64,000 nt of DNA from the NCBI GenBank assembly GCA_039816955.1, contig JBCBWU010000006.1, positions 1 to 64,000 of the forward strand. The letters run 5' to 3'. Origin of the DNA: Lewinella sp039816955. GTDB lineage: Bacteria > Bacteroidota > Bacteroidia > Chitinophagales > Saprospiraceae. Below the pieces are notes generated by a model that worked only from the letters and a program-made list of their open reading frames with translations, was not told where the DNA came from and searched no databases. Numbering within the stretch: position 1 is the first letter of the stretch; every line of letters starts with the position of its first letter. Position numbers and translations under genes: made by a program. This document shows positions 41,486 to 50,174 of the stretch, in pieces.

Positions 41486-42442
41486 TTAGAACTTGATAGA
41501 GAACTCGTAGCTATCGTCATTGCCAGTATTATTCTCGTTTACAGCATCTACACGAAGCATGTAGTAAGTGTTATTGGCAAATACTACAAATACGTCACCT
41601 TCTGCTACTTGAGAAGAGTTAGGTACAGTCGTTTCGTTACCGTTAGCACAGTTAGTAGAAGTACCGTCAGATAAAGTGATACCTGCAGTTGAGAAGGCAT
41701 CAGCAATAGGCTCTTTCTTATCGATCGCAGCGAAGTCAAAACCTTCAATTGCAGTTTGATCAATACGTACCATATCAGCACCGTTTACTGTACCAATCTG
41801 GCGCAACCAGTTGAGAGTACCTGGGTTCATCGTACAATCCAGACCAAGGTCGCGGATCTCTGCATCAGCATCAGCTGAACCAGTACCATCGCCAGTATCC
41901 AAGTCCAAACCACCTGTTCCAGTAGGGCCTGCTTGGTTCAATAGTACACCAGTGATAGTAGAAGTCAATGGCGTTCCAGGAAGATCAACAGTAGCGATAG
42001 TAAGGTTTGTAGAAGCTACTTCACCATCATCAGCAGTAACTGTGAAAGTATAAGTAGTAAAATCGCCAACCTGCTCCGATCCACTTGGCGTAATGTCAAT
42101 TTCGTAAGTGACACCGTCCTTATCAGCACCAACAATCAATAGTGGGTTATTGGAAGTTAATGCGCCACCATTAATGGTAAAGCGTGAAGCAGCAAGCTTA
42201 TCAGCACCTTCCGTAATTTCCAAGGTGTTTAGTTGAGCATCACCAGTAGTTAGACGAACCTTAACAGCAAAGCCATCGTTGATGATCACTTCACTGTCCC
42301 CGGAGAAGAAACCTGGGTCCGGTACAAGTGTAATATCAGGACCAAGTGGGTTAACAACCACTGGATCATCGCCACAAGAAGTAAAGAATAGGGCGGTCAA
42401 TACAAGACCCAAACCAGCTAGCTTAAGCACAAATTTTTGCAT
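41486..42442 (-). CDS. Surface or periplasmic lipoprotein, function unknown
   Basis: 318 residues. Lipobox FFTSCGDD places the lipidated Cys at about 23, followed by two Asp, which may favour a particular membrane destination. The body is acidic, Thr- and Gly-rich, and looks like two to three beta-sandwich segments (VKVRLTTGDAQLNTLEITEG, YTFTVTADDGEVASTNLTIA), with one short acidic run DLDTGDGTGSADADAEIRD. A single later Cys pair (C202-ish and C262-ish) is possible. Codon use is regular and the gene has a strong terminator and a palindromic leader, suggesting good expression. I do not recognise a family. Confidence 0.85.
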   Translation of the reverse strand: MQKFVLKLAGLGLVLTALFFTSCGDDPVVVNPLGPDITLVPDPGFFSGDSEVIINDGFAVKVRLTTGDAQLNTLEITEGADKLAASRFTINGGALTSNNPLLIVGADKDGVTYEIDITPSGSEQVGDFTTYTFTVTADDGEVASTNLTIATVDLPGTPLTSTITGVLLNQAGPTGTGGLDLDTGDGTGSADADAEIRDLGLDCTMNPGTLNWLRQIGTVNGADMVRIDQTAIEGFDFAAIDKKEPIADAFSTAGITLSDGTSTNCANGNETTVPNSSQVAEGDVFVVFANNTYYMLRVDAVNENNTGNDDSYEFSIKF

Positions 42443-42471
42443 CGTGTTAATTGGTTTTATGAGAAAAAGTT

Positions 42472-42487
42472 GTCGGATTAATCCGAC
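42472..42487. promoter_or_regulatory. 16-bp perfect palindrome in the lipoprotein leader
   Basis: GTCGGATTAATCCGAC lies 29 bp before the ATG of the minus-strand lipoprotein gene. It could be an operator for a dimeric repressor or an RNA hairpin near the ribosome-binding region. Confidence 0.45.
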
Positions 42488-42757
42488 TATGAAGTTGTGA
42501 AAAATTCGGTTCTAAAGACGCCCCAAAACGTCGTTATGTTGTGTTTACCGAGGCAAATATGTAGTTTTTGGAGGAATAATGGTTTGCGTCTCGCATATTT
42601 AATACTATCGTAACGCCTTCCCTACTCGTTTTTAATTTTCCTTAAGACGCTCGAAAAATATCCTCGTCACGCACAGTACCTGCTTAAATCCAGTATATCC
42701 TGACAAATAGTTGACCCACCGGGAATTGATAAGCCAGCACGGCCTTTAATTTATCCT

Positions 42758-42765
42758 TAGCTTTG
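42758..42765 (+). promoter_or_regulatory. -7 promoter box for metF
   Basis: TAGCTTTG followed by C matches TAnnTTTG fully and lies 31 bp before the metF ATG. No standard -33 box. Confidence 0.55.
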
Positions 42766-42796
42766 CGGCCTTAGGAATCAACGCCCGAATCAACAG

Positions 42797-43753
42797 ATGA
42801 AAGTAACGGAATACTTTAAGCAGGCTAATGATCAAACCTTGATCTCCTTTGAGGTCCTTCCCCCTTTGAAAGGAGGGCAGATGCAGGATATCTTTAATGC
42901 CCTTGATCCTCTGATGGAATTCAAGCCACCTTTCATTGATGTCACTTACCACCGGGAGGAGTTCATCTACAAAAAGCGCAAAAGTGGCTATTACGAAAAA
43001 ACAGCCATTCGCAAGCGCCCCGGTACTGTTGGGATTTGTGCTTCTATTATGCACCGCTACGGTGTAGATGCCGTTCCACACCTTATTTGTGGAGGCTTCA
43101 CCCAGGAGGATACAGAAAATGCGTTGATCGACCTGCACTTCTTAAACGTAGATAATGTGTTGGCGCTGCGTGGGGACGCGCGAAAATTTGAAGGGAAATT
43201 CATTCCCGAAGAGGGTGGACACGAGTACGCCCTGGACCTGGTGAAGCAGGTAGGGGATATGAATAGCGGGAAGTACCTGGATTCTAATATCGAAAATGGT
43301 GCTGCTACTGATTTCTGTATCGGAATTGCCGGCTATCCGGAAAAGCACTTCGAGGCGCCCAATCTGGAGCTCGATCTTCACTATACTAAGGCCAAAATTG
43401 ATGCGGGTGCAGACTACATCGTTACCCAAATGTTCTTTGATAATCAGAAGTATTTTGATTATGTAAAGGCCTGTCGGGATGCGGGAATCACAGTGCCAAT
43501 TGTACCCGGTTTGAAACCAATTACCAAGAAATATCAACTAAATAGTATCCCTCGCTTGTTTCATGTAGATATGCCTGGTGATCTGGTAAAGGCGGTCACT
43601 AAGGCCAGTACAGCGGAAGCGCGAATCGAAGCGGGTATAGAATGGTGTATAGCCCAAAGTAAAGAACTTAAAGAGGCTGGCGCACCCTGCCTACATTACT
43701 ACACCATGGGGGATTCCTCCACTATTCGCAAGATTGCCGAGGCAGTATACTAA
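42797..43753 (+). CDS. metF: Methylenetetrahydrofolate reductase
   Basis: 318 residues, the usual bacterial MetF length. It reduces 5,10-methylene-THF to 5-methyl-THF for methionine synthesis, using FAD. The N-terminal barrel start ISFEVLPPLKGGQMQDIF contains the conserved catalytic-type Glu; the FAD-site block VDNVLALRGDARKFEG (about 118-133) and GADYIVTQMFFDNQKYFDYV (about 213-232) are canonical, as is the end region PCLHYYTMGDSSTIRKI. The gene has its own likely promoter and is followed by a PNPOx-fold gene 42 bp downstream. Confidence 0.97.
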   Translation: MKVTEYFKQANDQTLISFEVLPPLKGGQMQDIFNALDPLMEFKPPFIDVTYHREEFIYKKRKSGYYEKTAIRKRPGTVGICASIMHRYGVDAVPHLICGGFTQEDTENALIDLHFLNVDNVLALRGDARKFEGKFIPEEGGHEYALDLVKQVGDMNSGKYLDSNIENGAATDFCIGIAGYPEKHFEAPNLELDLHYTKAKIDAGADYIVTQMFFDNQKYFDYVKACRDAGITVPIVPGLKPITKKYQLNSIPRLFHVDMPGDLVKAVTKASTAEARIEAGIEWCIAQSKELKEAGAPCLHYYTMGDSSTIRKIAEAVY

Positions 43754-43795
43754 TACTTGACCGGTAGATTCTTGATTGACTAAAAACCGACGGTT

Positions 43796-44353
43796 ATGGC
43801 TAAGTTTTTCCCTAAACTCAGTACTGCACTGCAAAACTTTATTGCGGAGCAGCAGATGTTTTTCGTAGCTACTGCTGATGTTGACGGGCGAGTGAATCTT
43901 TCACCCAAAGGACTAGATTCGCTGAAAGTACTGGGGCCAGAGCGGATTGTTTGGCTCAACCTTACCGGAAGCGGGAACGAAACTGCTGCGCACCTTCTGG
44001 CGGTCAACCGTATGACCCTAATGTTTTGCTCTTTTGCGGGTAACCCTCTCATCTTACGGGTGTATGGTACAGCCCGAGTGGTATATCCCGGAGACGAGGA
44101 ATGGGATACGCTGGTAGCATCTTTTCCACGCCTAGATGGCGCCCGGCAAATCTTTGATCTACAGATTGAAAGTGTACAGACCTCCTGTGGTTATGCGGTA
44201 CCCCTTTATGACTATGTGGGGCAACGGGATCGGCTATACCAATGGGCAGAGCAGAAAGGAGAGGAAGGCATCAAACAATACTGGGTGGATAGAAATACTC
44301 AGAGTATTGATGGTAAGCCTACGGGAATGCCGGCACCGGATCCCACCCAATAG
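43796..44353 (+). CDS. Pyridoxamine 5'-phosphate oxidase-fold protein
   Basis: 185 residues, one split-barrel flavin-binding domain (about 8-130): IAEQQMFFVATADVDGRVNL, then GLDSLKVLGPERIVWLNLTG and RMTLMFCSFAGNPLILRVYG. The C-terminal part has SCGYAVPLYDYVGQRD and ends in a Pro-rich tail. These proteins bind FMN or F420 and act as small oxidoreductases; the native substrate is unknown. It follows metF on the same strand, possibly in one transcript. Confidence 0.9.
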   Translation: MAKFFPKLSTALQNFIAEQQMFFVATADVDGRVNLSPKGLDSLKVLGPERIVWLNLTGSGNETAAHLLAVNRMTLMFCSFAGNPLILRVYGTARVVYPGDEEWDTLVASFPRLDGARQIFDLQIESVQTSCGYAVPLYDYVGQRDRLYQWAEQKGEEGIKQYWVDRNTQSIDGKPTGMPAPDPTQ

Positions 44354-44425
44354 CTTTGTGCGTTTTGCAGTATCTTGAGACAACCATTTTTTGCCAGCGC
44401 AGGTAGATCAAATAAAGCTCCAACT

Positions 44426-44635
44426 ATGTCTGAAAAATCCGATCGTTTAGCCAGTTTGCTGGAGGATTACCCAGAATTGGGCACTGGCTTGCATGAGTTT
44501 ATGGATGAGGAGGAGAATCAGCTGGTTGGCCTGGTTGGCATTTTCTCGGTTCTTCAGCTCCGTCTTCGGTCGGTTTTGTCCTTACTTCCACAAGTGGCGC
44601 CATCTGATGAGGATCGGCCTGGCCCTGGACATTAA
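44426..44635 (+). CDS. Small hypothetical protein
   Basis: 69 residues from the ATG at 44426. Acidic N-terminal half with many Glu and Asp (ELGTGLHEFMDEEENQL) and a hydrophobic centre (LVGLVGIFSVLQLRLRSVL) that is too short and polar for a confident membrane helix. No family recognised. It ends 12 bp before the epimerase gene, so it may be part of that operon or even an upstream leader ORF; the regular codon use supports translation. Confidence 0.5.
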   Translation: MSEKSDRLASLLEDYPELGTGLHEFMDEEENQLVGLVGIFSVLQLRLRSVLSLLPQVAPSDEDRPGPGH

Positions 44636-44647
44636 AAGTGTGGAGCA

Positions 44648-45676
44648 TTGAATAAAGACACTGCTATACTCATTACCGGAGCGACCGGATTTATAGGATC
44701 CTATGTCGTGCGTCAATTACTGGCGGCTGGCTACACAAAGCTGTGTGGCTTGCGCCGATCCACAAGTTCGCTGGAACTACTGGGGGAGAGTGCAGAACGA
44801 ATAGCATGGCGAACAGCAGATGTTACCGATTACTTCGCTTTAGAGGATGCCTTCGAAAACATGGAGGTCATCATTCATTGTGCGGCTCTGGTTTCCTTTC
44901 AACCTGCCGATAAGGAACGCCTGCTAACGATCAATCGTGGTGGTACTCGAAACGTTGTCAATGCGGCTTTGCACCATAAAGTTGAGCGCCTGGTTTACAT
45001 TAGCTCCGTTGCGGCGCTGGGCCGCAATACGCCTGGGCAGCTGACCACTGAAAAAAGCAAGTGGGAAGATGGCCCCAAGGTGTCGCAGTATTCGCGTAGT
45101 AAATTTCTATCGGAATTAGAGGTCTGGCGAGGACAGGCAGAAGGCTTATCGGTTGCTATTCTATATCCTTCTATTGTGTTGGGTGGAGGCCGTTGGACGG
45201 AGGGCAGCGTTAAACTTTTTGATTATGCTGCGGGAGCCCCTTCTTTTTATCCTAGCGGAAACACTGGCGTAGTGGATGTACGTGATGTAGCCCAGGCTAC
45301 CTTAATAGTACTGGAACGCGGGACAGATAGGGCCACTTTTCTCCTAAATGGCAGCAATGTGAGCTACAAAATGCTCTTACAGCAAATGGTGAGTGCTTTT
45401 GGGCATCCACCTCCCGCTAGAAACCTCTCCTATTTTGCCGCTAGATGGCTGGCTCGCTTGGAGCGTATTCGATCATTGCTTACCAGAAGCTCGCCCTTAC
45501 TGACGCGTGAAACCGTACAGTCTACTTATCAAGACCTTGTCTACGATAGCAGCCAGTCCGAGCTGGTTTTAGGACTACATTATCACGATTTGGAGCAGAC
45601 TATTCAGGAAACGGCAGCGCTTTACAAAGCCACGAAGAAAGAAGGCTTCGGTGTGCTACCCATCAGTGAGATGTAA
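44648..45676 (+). CDS. NAD-dependent epimerase/dehydratase (extended SDR)
   Basis: 342 residues from a TTG start, the only one giving the nucleotide-binding strand in place. The Rossmann motif GATGFIGSYVVRQL is at about 11-24 and the catalytic YxxxK is in QYSRSKFLSE near 150; the Ser/Thr of the triad is in VYISSVAALGR. The protein resembles 3-beta-HSD/dihydroflavonol-reductase-like SDRs. Substrate unknown, possibly a nucleotide sugar or an isoprenoid-like ketone. 12 bp separate it from the small upstream gene. Confidence 0.9.
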   Translation: MNKDTAILITGATGFIGSYVVRQLLAAGYTKLCGLRRSTSSLELLGESAERIAWRTADVTDYFALEDAFENMEVIIHCAALVSFQPADKERLLTINRGGTRNVVNAALHHKVERLVYISSVAALGRNTPGQLTTEKSKWEDGPKVSQYSRSKFLSELEVWRGQAEGLSVAILYPSIVLGGGRWTEGSVKLFDYAAGAPSFYPSGNTGVVDVRDVAQATLIVLERGTDRATFLLNGSNVSYKMLLQQMVSAFGHPPPARNLSYFAARWLARLERIRSLLTRSSPLLTRETVQSTYQDLVYDSSQSELVLGLHYHDLEQTIQETAALYKATKKEGFGVLPISEM

Positions 45677-45834
45677 TTTTCCGTGTGACGTTTTAGTCCG
45701 AATATTTCTGGCCAAGTCTCTTGTGCCTGTTTCGGCTGTATTCATTCGCCTAACGTTAAGCTTTTGCTAAAACTTGCGAGCAAAATAAACGTATCGTCAT
45801 CATTGTCGTCTAAAGGAAAAACGCGGAAACAAAT

Positions 45835-47196
45835 ATGTCTGATAGAATAAAGCATCTGTACCAGCGTGCCGGTTTTGGCGCTAGCCCTGAGGAATGGGAA
45901 CAGTTAAAGCGACAAGGTTTTTTGGGAGCGCTGGAGCAACTATTTACCCAAGCTCACGCAGCACCCCCACTTACGGTTGCTTCGTTTGAAGATCTGGCTG
46001 AGGCCACCATGGAGGACCGTCGTAAGGCTGGCCGAATGCTCACTCAATCGTATACGCTAGAGTGGCTCGATCGCATGGCTGATCCTACGGAGAGTGCATT
46101 ACTAGAACGCCTCACCCTGTTTTGGCACGATCACTTTGCGTGTCGCTCTATATTAGGCCATTTGGCGATTCAGCAATTGAACACGCTGCGTGAATATGCC
46201 TTGGGTTCGTTTCGTGATCTCTGTTTGGCGGTAGCTAAGGATCCCTCCATGATTCGTTACCTGAATAACCAGCAGAATAAGAAGAATAGCCCCAATGAAA
46301 ACTTCGCTCGCGAACTGCTTGAGCTATTCACCATTGGGCGTGGTAACTATACGGAACAAGATATCAAGGAAGCCGCCCGGGCCTTTACTGGTTGGGGTAG
46401 CAACTACAAGGGCATTTATCGTTTCCGCGCCCGCGCCCATGATTACGGGCAGAAAACCTTCTTTGGGCAAAGCGGTCGTTTCAATGGCGAAGACATTATC
46501 CGGATCATCTTAGATCAAAGAGAATCGGCGGAATTCCTGGTACGTAAATTCTGGGACTATTACGTGAGTGCTCCCGCAGATGAAGGACTGATCCAAGAGC
46601 TGACGTCCGTCTACTACGAGAGTGATTACCATACGGAGACCCTTCTACGGTACCTCTTTGCTGCGGATTGGTTTTACGACCAACGTTTCCGGGGTGGTCA
46701 AATCAAGTCGCCGATTGTCCTGCTGATTGGCTTACGCAAAACTTTGGGCCTACAGTTTGGTAAGCCTGCGGCTCAAGCTCGCTTGCTGCGTGCACTAGGG
46801 CAAACGCCCTTTGATCCACCCAATGTAGCGGGTTGGCCCGGTGGGCGGCACTGGATTGATAATGCTACCCTCATGCTTCGCCTAAATATTGGAGCAGGAT
46901 TGCTGAGTAAGCGTGAACTGGATTTACGCTTCCGCGACCAACCAGAATTAGAAATTCTCTCAGACCCTAGTACCCGTAAATTGGAGGCCGTTGTTAACCT
47001 GCAGTCATTACTTCCTATGATGACGGGCACTGATCTGGTTGCCGATTTTGGCACCCTAAGCGACTACCTACTGCCCGGACCAAGCCGAATAGATATGACG
47101 AGCCTTGTGGGCCTGGTAGATAATACCGAAGGCGAAGAACGCTTGCGTCGCATGTTATTGGTCTTATTCTCTCTTCCTGAATTTCAAACCTGCTAA
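45835..47196 (+). CDS. DUF1800 family protein
   Basis: 453 residues. The family start HLYQRAGFGASPEEWEQLKR and the central motif RELLELFTIGRGNYTEQDIK, then EAARAFTGWG and PPNVAGWPGGRHWID, are canonical. There is no signal peptide, as in many Bacteroidota members. DUF1800 genes are almost always followed by a DUF1501 gene, as here (1 bp between). The pair is widespread in Bacteroidota and planctomycetes and may act on exported polymers; the biochemical role is not known. Confidence 0.95.
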   Translation: MSDRIKHLYQRAGFGASPEEWEQLKRQGFLGALEQLFTQAHAAPPLTVASFEDLAEATMEDRRKAGRMLTQSYTLEWLDRMADPTESALLERLTLFWHDHFACRSILGHLAIQQLNTLREYALGSFRDLCLAVAKDPSMIRYLNNQQNKKNSPNENFARELLELFTIGRGNYTEQDIKEAARAFTGWGSNYKGIYRFRARAHDYGQKTFFGQSGRFNGEDIIRIILDQRESAEFLVRKFWDYYVSAPADEGLIQELTSVYYESDYHTETLLRYLFAADWFYDQRFRGGQIKSPIVLLIGLRKTLGLQFGKPAAQARLLRALGQTPFDPPNVAGWPGGRHWIDNATLMLRLNIGAGLLSKRELDLRFRDQPELEILSDPSTRKLEAVVNLQSLLPMMTGTDLVADFGTLSDYLLPGPSRIDMTSLVGLVDNTEGEERLRRMLLVLFSLPEFQTC

Positions 47197-47197
47197 G

Positions 47198-48379
47198 ATG
47201 AAAAGGAGAACTTTTCTTAAAAATACCGGCCTGGCATCCGCCGCTTTATGGGCACCCTCTTTCTTGAATCACCTTCCTGGCCAGACGAATGGAAAGATTT
47301 TGATCGTCATCCAGCTTTCCGGAGGCAACGATGGCCTCAACACCATTGTACCCTATCGGAACGATAAATACTATGAACTGCGGCCAGATATTGCCATTAG
47401 CGATAGTGAGGTATTGCGAGTGACGGACGAGTTGGGCTTTAACCCTTCCCTTTCTGACCTTCAATCACTGTATGACGAAGGCTGGGTCAGTATTGTGAAT
47501 AATGTGGGTTACCCCAATCCTAATCGCTCCCATTTTCGGAGTATGGATATTTGGCAAACGGCCTCTGATAGCCGTGAGTACTTGACCAGTGGCTGGTTGG
47601 GCCGTTATCTGGATAGCCAGTGCAATGGATGTGAATCGCCGCACTATGCCCTGGAGCTAGGGCAAGGTTTGAGCCTAGCGCTGAAAGGAGAACAACGTTT
47701 GGGCTTTGCCATGAATGACCTCCGCCAGATGGAGCGTACCAACAAGAATCCCTTGCTATCCTATTTGGGGCAACAAGACACACCTGACCACGAACATGAG
47801 GAAGTAGCCTATTTATACAAAACGCTACTGGATACCCAGTCGAGTACTAAGTATCTGTTGGAACAAACCGGTGGCCGAAGAAGCCGCGCCAACTTTCCAG
47901 CTACGCCATTTGGGCGTGATTTACGTCAGGTGGTAGAGCTAATTCTAGCGGGTAATACCAGCAAGGTCTATTATGTTTCTTTAGGCGGCTTTGATACGCA
48001 CGCCAACCAAAAGGGCCCGCAGGGACGCTTACTTTCTATCTACGCTGAGGGTGTGAAAGCCCTGGCGGAAGAATTGAATAAGCACAACCTCTGGCAAGAT
48101 ACCTTGGTGATGACCTTCTCTGAGTTTGGACGGCGCGTAGCGCAAAATGGATCTAGAGGTACCGACCACGGTGCAGCTAGCAACCTGTATCTTCTAGGGG
48201 GCAACCTACGCCAAGCTGGTTTCTACAATAATGGGCCTGACCTCACCAACCTAGACAAAGGAGATTTGAAATACCAGGTAGATTTCCGCAACGTTTACGC
48301 CAATGTACTGGATAGCTGGCTGGGGGCCTCTAGCACTAGTATCTTGAATAAGCACTTTGACGACCTGGGAATTATCTAG
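47198..48379 (+). CDS. DUF1501 family protein with Tat signal
   Basis: 393 residues. The N terminus MKRRTFLKNTGLASAALWAP is a twin-arginine signal, so export in folded form is likely. The body belongs to the alkaline-phosphatase-like DUF1501 fold: ILIVIQLSGGNDGLNTIVPY near residue 35, YVSLGGFDTHANQKGPQ near 260 and VMTFSEFGRRVAQNGSRGTD near 305 with conserved Asp and His residues for metal binding. It starts 1 bp after the DUF1800 stop, so the two are co-expressed. Confidence 0.95.
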   Translation: MKRRTFLKNTGLASAALWAPSFLNHLPGQTNGKILIVIQLSGGNDGLNTIVPYRNDKYYELRPDIAISDSEVLRVTDELGFNPSLSDLQSLYDEGWVSIVNNVGYPNPNRSHFRSMDIWQTASDSREYLTSGWLGRYLDSQCNGCESPHYALELGQGLSLALKGEQRLGFAMNDLRQMERTNKNPLLSYLGQQDTPDHEHEEVAYLYKTLLDTQSSTKYLLEQTGGRRSRANFPATPFGRDLRQVVELILAGNTSKVYYVSLGGFDTHANQKGPQGRLLSIYAEGVKALAEELNKHNLWQDTLVMTFSEFGRRVAQNGSRGTDHGAASNLYLLGGNLRQAGFYNNGPDLTNLDKGDLKYQVDFRNVYANVLDSWLGASSTSILNKHFDDLGII

Positions 48380-48498
48380 TCGAAGTAGAGTCAATACTCG
48401 CCGATAAAAAGTTGCGTGTTGCGTAGCAAATCCTGTAATTTGGGGGAGGATGTACTTAATCAAATGAGTACAGGAAAACCAAAATCCAAATTACTGTA

Positions 48499-49302
48499 AT
48501 GAACGCACACGAAATTGATTATCGCATCTTCGGTGAGGAAATGCAATTTGTAGAGATTGAATTGGATCCCTATGAGACCGTCGTAGCCGAAAGCGGCAGC
48601 TTTATGATGATGGACGACGAGATTGAGTTGTCTACCATCTTTGGTGACGGGAGCCACGAAGAAGAGAACAAAGGGCTCTGGGGGAAAGTCCTCAGCGCTG
48701 GTAAACGTATTATCACCGGCGAAAGCCTCTTTATGACGGCCTTCACCCATGGAGGTGTGGGTAAAAAAACGGTGAGTTTTGCTGCACCCTATCCTGGCAA
48801 AATTATTCCATTGGACTTGAGCGAGCGAGGCGGCAAAATCGTTTGCCAAAAGGACGCCTTTCTTTGCGCAGCCAAAGGTGTAAGCATTGGCATTGAGTTC
48901 AGTAGAAAGTTAGGCCGCGGATTCTTCGGTGGTGAAGGTTTTATCATGCAGAAGCTGGAAGGTGACGGCATGGCCTTCGTACACGCGGGCGGCCACGTCG
49001 TGGAGCGGCGTCTGGAAGCGGGCCAATCCCTTCGCGTGGATACGGGCTGTCTGGTTGCCTTTACCCGCGATGTGCATTACGATATTGAAATGATCAAGGG
49101 GATTCGCAACGTACTCTTTGCGGGTGAAGGTTTATTCTACGCGCACCTGCAAGGGCCCGGTACAGTTTGGGTGCAAACCCTACCTTTTAGCCGTTTGAGT
49201 GATCGTATCATGGCTGCTTCGCGGCGTTATAGCGGTGGCAGTAAGGGGGAGGGAAGTATCCTGGGCACCATCGGTGATATTGTGGACGGAGACGGTTGGT
49301 AG
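48499..49302 (+). CDS. TIGR00266/AIM24 family protein
   Basis: 267 residues. The family pattern is seen: MQFVEIELDPYETVVAESGS near residue 15, SLFMTAFTHGGVGKKTVSFA near 77, GRGFFGGEGFIMQKLEGDGM near 140 and AGGHVVERRLEAGQSLRVDT near 158, then a Gly/Ser-rich C terminus. The fold is a trimeric beta-prism related to AIM24. Molecular function unknown; some members affect stress or iron phenotypes. Cytosolic by sequence. A strong bidirectional terminator follows. Confidence 0.95.
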   Translation: MNAHEIDYRIFGEEMQFVEIELDPYETVVAESGSFMMMDDEIELSTIFGDGSHEEENKGLWGKVLSAGKRIITGESLFMTAFTHGGVGKKTVSFAAPYPGKIIPLDLSERGGKIVCQKDAFLCAAKGVSIGIEFSRKLGRGFFGGEGFIMQKLEGDGMAFVHAGGHVVERRLEAGQSLRVDTGCLVAFTRDVHYDIEMIKGIRNVLFAGEGLFYAHLQGPGTVWVQTLPFSRLSDRIMAASRRYSGGSKGEGSILGTIGDIVDGDGW

Positions 49303-49321
49303 TCGTTTTTGATAGGAAGAA

Positions 49322-49361
49322 AAAAATGGGGAGCTACCATTGCGGTATGCTCCCCATTTTT
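49322..49361. terminator. Bidirectional intrinsic terminator
   Basis: AAAAATGGGGAGCTACC (49322-49338) pairs with GGTATGCTCCCCATTTTT (49344-49361) with one bulge. Flanking A and T runs give a usable tail on both strands, serving the convergent TIGR00266 and YceI genes. Confidence 0.9.
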
Positions 49362-49401
49362 CTATCTGCTTAGGTAGAACGGTCTGTTGATCAGATTACG
49401 C

Positions 49402-50049
49402 TTACTTCGTAGACAAGTTGATCTGCAATGCGATCTCATCCTTGATAGCCTTATTTTTCAAAGCACCAGCTGTAGTAGAGCCGTACATTATACCCCACTC
49501 AGTGCGGTCGATGACGAACTGAGGTGTCTCAGCACTCACGCCGTTCTCGCCCATCGTAACTTTAGCTGGGATGGTGATGCTCTTGGTAATATCCTTCATC
49601 GTTAGGTTACCCGTAATAGTATGGGTTTGCTCTGGATTGCCTTCAACGGCTGCTACTTCAGCAATCTCGAAGGTAGCTTGTGGGAAGCTCTCAACTTCAA
49701 AAAAGTCGCCATTCGATAAGTGACCAACCAGGTCACCCTGCTTATCCTCAGGTAAGTCTGTGTTCTTCATGGAAGTCATATCAATAACAAAGCTACCGCC
49801 AACTAGCTGGCCACCTTCAGTAGCTAGTTCTCCTTTGGAAATATTTAGAGTACCCATGTGCTGGTCGCCAGTGAATTTAGCACCAATCCAGTTAATTATG
49901 CTGGCTTCGGTGTTAACCGCAAGCGTAGCTGCCGCAGTCGCTGGTTCAGTAGTCTCCACTGCTTCTTGAGCTTCTACTTTTTCTCCTTCTGGAGCGCCTC
50001 CACAGGCTACTAGGAATAGTGCCAATGCTAAAAACAGGATGTTCTTCAT
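49402..50049 (-). CDS. YceI family lipoprotein
   Basis: 215 residues from the ATG at 50049; sequence upstream in frame is not signal-like. Lipobox LVACGG with Cys at about 17. The lipocalin-like YceI barrel follows: ASIINWIGAKFTGDQHMGTL, FVIDMTSMKNTDLPEDKQ, HTITGNLTMKDITKSITIPA and DRTEWGIMYGS. YceI proteins bind polyisoprenoids or fatty amides in the periplasm. The MerR-type gene lies upstream on the same strand (125 bp away), a pairing also seen near carotenoid genes in some Bacteroidota, but no carotenoid genes are in this window. Confidence 0.95.
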   Translation of the reverse strand: MKNILFLALALFLVACGGAPEGEKVEAQEAVETTEPATAAATLAVNTEASIINWIGAKFTGDQHMGTLNISKGELATEGGQLVGGSFVIDMTSMKNTDLPEDKQGDLVGHLSNGDFFEVESFPQATFEIAEVAAVEGNPEQTHTITGNLTMKDITKSITIPAKVTMGENGVSAETPQFVIDRTEWGIMYGSTTAGALKNKAIKDEIALQINLSTK

Positions 50050-50174
50050 GATTGTATGTAGTTGAGATTTGGTTATAGAACAGGGAGATAACAACACCTA
50101 AGAGATGATTGTTGTAGTAACAATGAAAATAAAACTGAGGCAGGCTCGGGAGTAAATTGTTAGGAAGGGAGGGT

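Larger units (their letters stand above)
42443..42796. other. Divergent intergenic region, lipoprotein gene and metF
   Basis: 354 bp. Apart from the palindrome at 42472-42487 and the metF -7 box, there is a 7-of-8 match to the -7 box on the minus strand (CATATTTG, 42561-42554), which would give the lipoprotein mRNA a leader of about 110 nt containing the palindrome. No gene is seen. Confidence 0.45.
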
